Below, one piece after another: positions 1-8,724 of a DNA stretch of 9,696 nt. The notes beneath the pieces were generated by a model. That model was not told the origin of the DNA. It made no database searches and saw nothing but the letters and a program-made list of their open reading frames with translations. The stretch is from Eggerthellaceae bacterium (GTDB lineage: Bacteria; Actinomycetota; Coriobacteriia; Coriobacteriales; Eggerthellaceae). Position numbers and translations under genes: made by a program. Position 1 is the first letter of the stretch. Each line of letters starts with the position of its first letter. Location: NCBI GenBank assembly GCA_900753095.1, contig CAADXT010000161.1:1-9696 (forward strand), read 5' to 3'.

Positions 1-1528
1 GACGGTGCAGCGTAGGAGCGCGGTTCAGCAGTACCGGATGCTCGACGATAACCTCTTCCAGAACATCCCATACGTAGCTGGCGCCACGATCAACCGCACG
101 CTTAGCAGCCTTGATGTTGGCAGCGTACTCGAGCTCTACCAGGCGCTTCATTACGAAGGGCTTGAACAGCTCAAGTGCCATCTGCTGAGGCAGGCCGCAC
201 TGATGCAGCTTCAGGCTCGGGCCGACAACGATTACGGAACGGCCGGAGTAGTCAACGCGCTTACCGAGCAGGTTCTGGCGGAAACGGCCCTGCTTGCCCT
301 TCAGCATGTCGGAGAGGGACTTCAGCGGACGGTTGCCAGGACCCGTTACGGGACGGCCGCGACGGCCGTTGTCGAACAGGGAGTCTACTGCTTCCTGAAG
401 CATGCGCTTTTCGTTGTTGACGATGATCTCGGGAGCACCGAGGTCGAGCAGACGCTTCAAGCGGTTGTTGCGGTTGATGACGCGACGGTACAGGTCGTTC
501 AGGTCGGACGTTGCGAAACGGCCGCCATCGAGCTGAACCATAGGACGCAGATCCGGCGGGATAACCGGGATAACGTCCAAAATCATGTCGGAAGGCTTGT
601 TCGAGGAACGCAGGAAGGAGTCAACGACCTTCAAGCGCTTGATGGCCTTCGTGCGCTTCTGGCCCTTGCCCGTGGCAACGGTTTCCGTAAGCTCCTCAGC
701 CGTAGCAGCGAGGTCGATGCTGTCCAGCAGATCGCGGATAGCCTCAGCACCCATGCCGCCCTTGAAGTAGTCGGAGTAGTTCAGGCGCATCTCGCGGTAC
801 AGGGCCTCGTCGGATACAAGCTGCTTGGGCTCGATCTTCAGGAATGCCTCCAGAGCCTCGGTGCGCAGGGTCTTGCGCTCGTTGAACTCTTCGTAGATGT
901 CGGCGATCTCTTCTTCAACTTCCTCGGGCGTCATGCGCTCGTCTTCGTCGATGTCATCGACGAACTCGTCCTCTTCGGGGACGTAGTCGACGGACAGGCG
1001 GCGAGTAGCCTCGATGAGGCGATCGCGCTCTGCGTCGAGTTCTTCCAAGTCGGCGGAAAGTTCGTCGCGCAGGTCCTCTACGTCCTCATCGCGAGCTTCC
1101 TTGTCAACCTCGGTGATGATGGAAGATGCGAAGTACAGTACCTTCTCAAGCTCCTTCGGCGGAATGTCGAGCAGATAGCCCAAACGCGAAGGAGAGCCCT
1201 TGAAGTACCAAATATGGCTTACCGGAGCTGCGAGCTCGATGTGGCCCATGCGCTCACGGCGAACCTTCGAGCGCGTAACCTCAACACCGCAGCGTTCGCA
1301 GACGATGCCCTTGAAGCGAATGCGCTTGTACTTGCCGCAGGCGCACTCCCAATCCTTCGTGGGGCCGAAGATCTTCTCGCAGAACAAGCCGTCCTTTTCG
1401 GGCTTGAGCGTACGGTAGTTGATGGTTTCGGGCTTCTTTACTTCGCCGCGAGACCAACCACGGATATCTTCAGCGCTTGCAAGAGAGATGCGGATGGCGT
1501 CGAAATTGTTAACGTCAAATTCGCTCAT
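1..1528 (-). CDS. rpoC: RNA polymerase subunit beta' (RpoC), N-terminal part, 3' end outside the window
   Basis: This is the N-terminal 509 residues of the beta' subunit of DNA-directed RNA polymerase, the clamp and catalytic-side subunit of the core enzyme. The start is ATG at 1528, directly after the rpoB stop, with a GAGGAG ribosome site six bases upstream inside the end of rpoB. The zinc ribbon of the clamp is intact: Cys62, Cys64, Cys77 and Cys80 in a CxC...CxxC arrangement. A charged, probably coiled-coil insert covers about residues 141-226 and is very acidic at 184-216. It is followed by the conserved DGGRFATSDLNDLYRRVINR block (334-353), the GRRGRPVTG and GKQGRFRQNLLGKRVDYSGR segments (388-430), and LNRAPTLHR at the window edge. 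The catalytic NADFDGD motif would lie just beyond position 1 and is not seen. The insert between the zinc ribbon and the rudder region is of the actinobacterial kind. The gene is cotranscribed with rpoB and almost certainly translationally coupled to it. Confidence 0.98.
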   Translation of the reverse strand, partial: MSEFDVNNFDAIRISLASAEDIRGWSRGEVKKPETINYRTLKPEKDGLFCEKIFGPTKDWECACGKYKRIRFKGIVCERCGVEVTRSKVRRERMGHIELAAPVSHIWYFKGSPSRLGYLLDIPPKELEKVLYFASSIITEVDKEARDEDVEDLRDELSADLEELDAERDRLIEATRRLSVDYVPEEDEFVDDIDEDERMTPEEVEEEIADIYEEFNERKTLRTEALEAFLKIEPKQLVSDEALYREMRLNYSDYFKGGMGAEAIRDLLDSIDLAATAEELTETVATGKGQKRTKAIKRLKVVDSFLRSSNKPSDMILDVIPVIPPDLRPMVQLDGGRFATSDLNDLYRRVINRNNRLKRLLDLGAPEIIVNNEKRMLQEAVDSLFDNGRRGRPVTGPGNRPLKSLSDMLKGKQGRFRQNLLGKRVDYSGRSVIVVGPSLKLHQCGLPQQMALELFKPFVMKRLVELEYAANIKAAKRAVDRGASYVWDVLEEVIVEHPVLLNRAPTLHR

Positions 1529-5044
<3,516 letters not shown>

Positions 5045-5053
5045 GAGTCATTT

Positions 5054-5060
5054 CCTCCTT
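5054..5060 (-). promoter_or_regulatory. rpoB ribosome binding site deciding the GTG start
   Basis: Read on the minus strand this is AAGGAGG, a near-perfect anti-16S match, nine bases before the GTG at 5044. An ATG at 5049-5051 lies only two bases from the site and opens a six-codon frame (MTRGSV) in another phase that stops at 5031. The spacing and reading frame therefore both point to GTG as the real rpoB start. Confidence 0.85.
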
Positions 5061-5099
5061 CGTTGCAACCGGTTGTTTTGCAAAAAGACACAATTTAAT

Positions 5100-5128
5100 A
5101 AAATACTTCGCACCACCTGCGCCGTCAA
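5100..5128 (-). promoter_or_regulatory. Sigma-70-type promoter of rpoBC
   Basis: On the minus strand there is a -35 TTGACG (5123-5128), a 17-base spacer and a -10 TATTTT (5100-5105). An A/T-rich run lies just upstream (5129-5145) and could act as an UP element. The expected transcription start is near 5093, giving a leader of about 48 bases before the GTG start, which contains the 10-bp palindrome CAACCGGTTG (5066-5075). It is the best match to a housekeeping promoter that I can see in the window. The assignment comes from consensus match only. Confidence 0.75.
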
Positions 5129-5160
5129 GGAAAAAATTCTTCAAGTGTGTTTTACCTATG

Positions 5161-5175
5161 AAGTTTTGGAAACTT
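5161..5175. repeat. Short perfect dyad upstream of the rpoB promoter
   Basis: AAGTTTTGGAAACTT has two six-base arms (AAGTTT and AAACTT) around a three-base centre. It lies about 33 bases upstream of the -35 element of the rpoB promoter, where an activator or repressor could bind. A dyad of this size in A/T-rich DNA can also arise by chance; no regulator is recognised. Confidence 0.3.
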
Positions 5176-5290
5176 TTTGCAGATTGTCTTCTTTTTATCG
5201 CGCGGAGTGAAATCCCCTAATCCACCCCGGATCGACACGCAAAACCCACCGTTCGAAGGCCAGGGGCGTACACCGCAGTTTTCGGCATGG

Positions 5291-5323
5291 CAAATAAAGA
5301 AGGACCGCTCGAAAGCGGTCCTT
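5291..5323 (-). terminator. Rho-independent terminator of the secDF-DUF1292 operon
   Basis: On the minus strand AAGGACCGCT (5323-5314) pairs perfectly with AGCGGTCCTT (5309-5300) around a TTCG tetraloop (5313-5310), followed by the T-rich tail CTTTATTTG. It begins 24 bases after the stop of the DUF1292 gene. The opposite strand has no T tract after the hairpin, so it works for minus-strand transcripts. It isolates secDF transcription from the rpoBC promoter downstream. Confidence 0.9.
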
Positions 5324-5347
5324 CCTCAGCAAGCGTATGTCCGATCC

Positions 5348-5668
5348 CTACTGGAAATCGTAGAGGTCCTTGGTGGCACGCTTGAAGTCCTCGTACACCT
5401 CGGCGGCAATGGCATCGTCGAGGACAAGCTCGAACGCTGCAGGCTGCCCGTCCTCGTCAAGCTCGGTTACCTCGAGGATGGTTACCTCACCCGAGCCACC
5501 GGCCTCTTCCCCATCGCCGATGGCGTAGAAGAAACCGTAGCGACGATCGTTGTGGATGATGAGCCCCAAAAACTCAAGGTTTACCGTATCGCCCGATTCG
5601 TCCTCGAACGTGAACACCGTGCCTTCTTCAACGGGGGGTGCGAAGTTGGGTGCGCTTCCTTCTCTCAT
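5348..5668 (-). CDS. Small acidic DUF1292-family protein
   Basis: A 106-residue acidic, soluble protein without signal peptide or membrane segment. Its pattern matches the DUF1292 (YrzB-like) family: an N-terminal strand pair around TFEDESGDTVNLEFLGLI, a middle RRYGFFYAI strand (about 42-50) where family members have a KYVVLYP-like strand, an acidic glycine-rich turn, then VTILEVTELDEDGQPAAFEL and a C-terminal helix AAEVYEDFKRATKDLY. The family has no established biochemical role, so I assign none. The start is ATG at 5668, overlapping the TAA of secDF by one base (TAATG), with AGGAGG eight bases upstream inside the last secDF codons. That layout implies translational coupling to secDF. The gene ends in TAG at 5348-5350 just before a strong terminator, so it is the last gene of the operon. 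Family assignment is by pattern, moderately sure; existence of the gene is well supported. Confidence 0.85.
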   Translation of the reverse strand: MREGSAPNFAPPVEEGTVFTFEDESGDTVNLEFLGLIIHNDRRYGFFYAIGDGEEAGGSGEVTILEVTELDEDGQPAAFELVLDDAIAAEVYEDFKRATKDLYDFQ

Positions 5669-8457
5669 TATTTCTTCCTCCTGTAACGGATAGGCTCGGA
5701 GTTGCCGGCCTTCTTGGCTTTCTTCTGCGCAGTTTCAGGGCCCTTGCCCTGTTCCTTGGCAGCAGCTTCCTTAGCAGGTGCAGCTACCGCAACGCTCTGC
5801 TCGGCTTCCTTTTCGCCTGCCGGCAAAAGCGGCGTGGAGGCAAAGGTGAAGCGGGTGATTTCGGTGCCGTACTTCTTCACCAGCTTGGCATTCTTCTCCT
5901 CGCGCGACTTCCACATGGCGAACAGCGGCGTCGCAACGGCGATGGACGAGTAGGAGCCGGCGATAAGGCCAACCGACATAGCAAAGGCGAAGTCCTTCAG
6001 CGTCTCACCGCCGAACAGCAGCATGCCCAGAACGGGAACGAACGAGGTGAGCGTCGTGTTCACCGAGCGGATGAACACCTGGTTGAGCGAATGGTTTGCC
6101 ATCGACATGAAGGTGCACTTGACGTCGGATTCCTTCATGTTGTCGTTGATGCGGTGGAACACGACAACCGTATCGTAGAGAGAGTAACCGAGAATGGTAA
6201 GCAGCGCCGCAACCGTGTTAGGCGTAACCTCGCGGCCAACCAGCGCGTAAACGCCCACCACGATAATCAGGTCGTGCAGCAACGCCACAACCGCCATGAT
6301 GCCCATCTTATATTCGAAGCGAACAGCGATGTAGGCGATGATCAGCAGAAGCGAAACCACGAAGGCAATGAGCGAGGACTGGATAACGCTCTGGCCCCAG
6401 TCGGGTCCAACCGTGTTCACCTCGTAGCTGTCGGTGCTCAGGTTAAGCTCGCTTGCCACCTTGGTGGCCGTAGACGCAGCCGTCTCGGCGGAGGTGGTAG
6501 TGGTACGCACCAGGAAGCCTTCCGAGCCATCGGCGTTGGTGGTCTGAACCACCGCATCGGGCTCGCCCGCATCGGCGAATGCCGTGCGCATATCCTCGAT
6601 GGAAGTGTCGTCCGTGTTGTGGAACGCGATCGAGGTACCGCCTACGAACTCGATGCCGAACTGCAAGCCGCGTACGCCGACAACCACGAACGAGAGCACC
6701 ACAAGCACAGCAGAGAGGGTAAGGAACACCTTGCGGACGCCCAGGAAGTTGATGTCGCGCTTGATGAAGCGGCCCTTCAGCTCATCGAGCGTTTTATGGG
6801 CAATGGACTTCTTCTCTTCCATGGCCTCGGCAGAGGGATGGGCAACGCTGCCCGTCTGCTCCCCGCGAAGCTCGGCGTACACCGGCGCCGCTTCCTGGCA
6901 ATCACGAACGCCCCAGAAGCCGGGGTGCTTGGCGATAACGTGCGGGGCAAGCAGGCGAATGAGCGGAGCCTTCAGCAGCAGCATCATGACGATGTCGCAG
7001 GCAATGCCCAATGCCAGCGTGAGGCCGAAGCCCTTAACGCTTGCCGAGGCCAAGAAGAACAGGGTGAGCGCCGAAACCAGAGAAACCAGGTCGGCGTCGA
7101 TGGAGGTTTCGATGCCATGGCGCACGCCCGTGATGGAAGCCGCGCGAACGCTTCGTCCCATGCGGATTTCCTCGCGGAAGCGCTCCAACACCAGAATCGA
7201 GGAGTCGGCAGCCATGCCGATGGTGAGCACGATGCCCGCAATGCCTGCCAGCGAAAGCGAGAACAGGCCGAATGCCGAAAGCGTGGCCAGCAAGCCGAGG
7301 TACAGCACCGCGAACACCGCCATGGCAGCAGCCGTAAGGAGGCCAAGGCCGCGGTAGAAGAACAGCAGGTACAGCATAACCAGCACAAGGCCGAGGATCG
7401 CGACGATAAGGCCGCTGGTAAGGGCGTCCTGGCCAAGCGTCGGTCCAACAACCTGGCTCTGCTCGTACTGGAAGCTTACCGGCAAGGAGCCGCTTTCCAG
7501 CACCGTCTGCAACGACTGGGCCTCTTCAAGCGTGTAGTTGCCCGTGATGGAAACCTGGCCGCCCGTGATCTCCGACTGAACCGCAGGAGCCGACTGGATT
7601 TGACCATCGAGGATGATGACGATCTGGCCGTTGGAAGGAGCAAGGTCGCGCGTTGCATCGGCGAAAGCCTGCGTGCCTGCCGCGTCGAGCGAGATGTTAA
7701 CGGCATAGTACTGGCTGGTTTCAGACGCCTTGTCCACCGTGACGCGCGTGATGTTCTCGCCTGTGATAAGGGGCGTGTAAGTACCCGCATCTACGCTGCG
7801 GTAGGTGGTTTTGCCCGTTTTGAAGGAGTTGCCGAAATCGTCCTTCACCGTGCTCTGCTGCATATAGGTGCCGTTTTTGATGGCCGTCTGGTCGTCCGAC
7901 TCGGTGAAGGAGTCGGCACGGGCGAACTCAAGCTTGCCCGTCTTGCCGATGGTGGACAACGCCGTTTCCGGGTCGGAAAGACCGGGGATCTGAACCAGGA
8001 TCTGGTCGTTGCCCTGAACCTGCACCGTAGCCTCGGAAGCGCCCAAGGCGTTAACGCGCGACTCGATGATGGCGCGCGACTTTTCCATGTCTTCCTTGGT
8101 GATCTCTTCCCCATCGGTGCTTTGGGCGGAAAGCACCACCGAAAGGCCGCCTTGGATATCGAGGCCCTGGTTGATCTTCTCGTTCGGGGGCGTGAACATG
8201 AACACCGATCCGATCACCAGAAGGGTTGCCGCAACAAGAAGCCACACGTTGCGACGGTTCTTGTTGCCGCCGGTGCGCTTGTTGCGTTCCTTTTGGCGCT
8301 TGGCGTTCTTCTTCTCTACCTCTTTAGCGCGAGCCTTGCGGCGCTTTTCGCGCTCCTTAGCCCGCTTCTTCTCTTCAGCCGTGAGCTTCTTCTTTTCCGT
8401 CGAAGAAGCGGCTTGCTTTTCCTCGTCCAATTCGTTTTCCTTGGGTTGGTCGGCCAT
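5668..8457 (-). CDS. secDF: Fused protein translocase motor SecDF
   Basis: Single-chain SecD-SecF, 929 residues, a membrane protein that uses the proton gradient to help complete SecYEG/SecA protein export. The ATG at 8457 (MADQPK) is chosen because AGAAGGAA lies just upstream; an in-frame ATG 12 codons earlier lacks such a site. Order: basic cytosolic extension (1-70); TM1 (71-88); extracytoplasmic head starting INQGLDIQGGLS, with the SecD block ILDGQIQSAP (282-291); five TM helices (about 346-505) with the SecD signature GIAGIVLTIGMAADSS; cytosolic linker (506-572); SecF TM (about 575-595); GIEFVGGTSI; second head; five TM helices (about 690-848); Lys/Ala-rich tail (851-929). Asp418, Asp762 and Arg797 align with the proton-path residues known as Asp340, Asp637 and Arg671 in Thermus SecDF. 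It is longer than typical fused SecDF (about 740 residues in Bacillus), mainly through its tails and linker. It is the first gene of a two-gene operon. Confidence 0.96.
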   Translation of the reverse strand: MADQPKENELDEEKQAASSTEKKKLTAEEKKRAKEREKRRKARAKEVEKKNAKRQKERNKRTGGNKNRRNVWLLVAATLLVIGSVFMFTPPNEKINQGLDIQGGLSVVLSAQSTDGEEITKEDMEKSRAIIESRVNALGASEATVQVQGNDQILVQIPGLSDPETALSTIGKTGKLEFARADSFTESDDQTAIKNGTYMQQSTVKDDFGNSFKTGKTTYRSVDAGTYTPLITGENITRVTVDKASETSQYYAVNISLDAAGTQAFADATRDLAPSNGQIVIILDGQIQSAPAVQSEITGGQVSITGNYTLEEAQSLQTVLESGSLPVSFQYEQSQVVGPTLGQDALTSGLIVAILGLVLVMLYLLFFYRGLGLLTAAAMAVFAVLYLGLLATLSAFGLFSLSLAGIAGIVLTIGMAADSSILVLERFREEIRMGRSVRAASITGVRHGIETSIDADLVSLVSALTLFFLASASVKGFGLTLALGIACDIVMMLLLKAPLIRLLAPHVIAKHPGFWGVRDCQEAAPVYAELRGEQTGSVAHPSAEAMEEKKSIAHKTLDELKGRFIKRDINFLGVRKVFLTLSAVLVVLSFVVVGVRGLQFGIEFVGGTSIAFHNTDDTSIEDMRTAFADAGEPDAVVQTTNADGSEGFLVRTTTTSAETAASTATKVASELNLSTDSYEVNTVGPDWGQSVIQSSLIAFVVSLLLIIAYIAVRFEYKMGIMAVVALLHDLIIVVGVYALVGREVTPNTVAALLTILGYSLYDTVVVFHRINDNMKESDVKCTFMSMANHSLNQVFIRSVNTTLTSFVPVLGMLLFGGETLKDFAFAMSVGLIAGSYSSIAVATPLFAMWKSREEKNAKLVKKYGTEITRFTFASTPLLPAGEKEAEQSVAVAAPAKEAAAKEQGKGPETAQKKAKKAGNSEPIRYRRKK
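5677..5682 (-). promoter_or_regulatory. Ribosome binding site of the DUF1292 gene, inside the secDF 3' end
   Basis: AGGAGG on the minus strand lies eight bases before the ATG at 5668. The same six bases encode the two arginines before the final two lysines of SecDF. The basic end of SecDF thus doubles as the ribosome site of the next gene, which supports the chosen start and coupled translation. Confidence 0.85.
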
Positions 8458-8487
8458 TATGTTCCTTCTGATTTCCAGTTGAACAGC

Positions 8488-8505
8488 ACGCAAACGCGTG
8501 TGCGT
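8488..8505. repeat. 18-base imperfect palindrome in the secDF leader
   Basis: ACGCAAACGCGTGTGCGT is self-complementary in eight of its nine base pairs. It lies 31 bases upstream of the secDF start codon, near enough to act as an operator or to form a leader hairpin. A second ACGCGT core occurs 36 bases further upstream at 8530-8535. No regulator is recognised. Confidence 0.4.
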
Positions 8506-8602
8506 ATATCGGATTCATGATAGCGGCGCACGCGTTAACCTGATGTTATTTCTTCAAATTCGCTACTTTACCGCACAAAAGAGGTATCTGAAAAGGGACT
8601 GG

Positions 8603-8624
8603 GGCAGCATTGCGCAACACTGCC
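8603..8624. repeat. 22-base imperfect palindrome upstream of secDF
   Basis: The arms GGCAG (8603-8607) and CTGCC (8620-8624) surround the perfect core TTGCGCAA (8610-8617). Nine of eleven base pairs match. It lies just upstream of the weak secDF promoter candidate, a possible operator position. It lacks a T tract on either side, so it is not a terminator. Confidence 0.4.
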
Positions 8625-8692
8625 ACGCAAACGGCGCCCGAATGAGCCTTCAAGCGCAAGCCCGCGCCACGCAACGCGAGCCCGCCACGCAA
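8622..8692. repeat. Three copies of GCCACGCAA
   Basis: The nine-base word GCCACGCAA occurs at 8622-8630, 8666-8674 and 8684-8692. The last two copies sit in an imperfect tandem duplication of about 18-20 bases, each beginning AGCCCGC. A related string, GCACGCAAACGCG, occurs at 8486-8498. This may be small slippage duplication in non-coding DNA rather than a functional site. Confidence 0.4.
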
Positions 8693-8718
8693 AAGGGCCG
8701 CCCATCCAAGGCGGCCCT
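8691..8718 (-). terminator. Rho-independent terminator of tgt
   Basis: On the minus strand AGGGCCGCC (8718-8710) pairs perfectly with GGCGGCCCT (8702-8694) around a seven-base loop, followed by a short T run (TTTTGCG). It starts six bases after the tgt stop codon. The T tract is short but the nine-pair GC stem is strong. It separates tgt from secDF, so these genes probably do not form the tgt-yajC-secDF operon seen elsewhere. Confidence 0.85.
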
Positions 8719-8724
8719 GCTAAC

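Larger units (their letters stand above)
5045..5290. other. Intergenic region between the DUF1292 terminator and rpoB
   Basis: This stretch has no gene that I can support. It holds the rpoB ribosome site (5054-5060), the promoter (5100-5128), a T-rich block on the minus strand upstream of the promoter, and the dyad AAGTTTTGGAAACTT (5161-5175). The part from 5176 to 5290 shows no second clear promoter and no recognisable RNA element. The rplJ and rplL genes that precede rpoB in many bacteria are absent, as is their usual leader. Confidence 0.7.
8458..8690. other. Gene-free leader and presumed promoter region of secDF
   Basis: No coding frame here resembles a known protein; in particular yajC, often placed between tgt and secD, is not present. 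The region must carry the secDF promoter because a terminator precedes it, but no strong consensus is visible. The best weak candidate on the minus strand is TTCAGA (8587-8592), a 16-base spacer and TAAAGT (8565-8570). Two imperfect dyads (8488-8505 and 8603-8624) flank it, and the word GCCACGCAA occurs twice within the region, with a third copy ending at 8692. Confidence 0.55.

Noticed and set aside
5177..5686. A 169-codon plus-strand frame over the DUF1292 gene and its terminator
   Set aside because: It is codon-aligned with the minus-strand gene and runs through the terminator hairpin; the minus-strand gene has an excellent ribosome site and operon position.
8458..8493. Upstream start for SecDF adding 12 residues (MRAVQLEIRRNI)
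   Set aside because: No ribosome site precedes that ATG, whereas AGAAGGAA lies just before the ATG at 8457. The upstream codons also overlap the palindrome at 8488-8505.
5638..8520. A 960-codon open frame on the plus strand antisense to secDF
   Set aside because: Same codon-register artefact; the His-, Arg- and Asp-rich translation mirrors the secDF codons and shows no family features.
8517..8522. TATCAT on the minus strand as a -10 element for secDF
   Set aside because: No hexamer resembling TTGACA is found 16-18 bases upstream, so it is not listed as a promoter.
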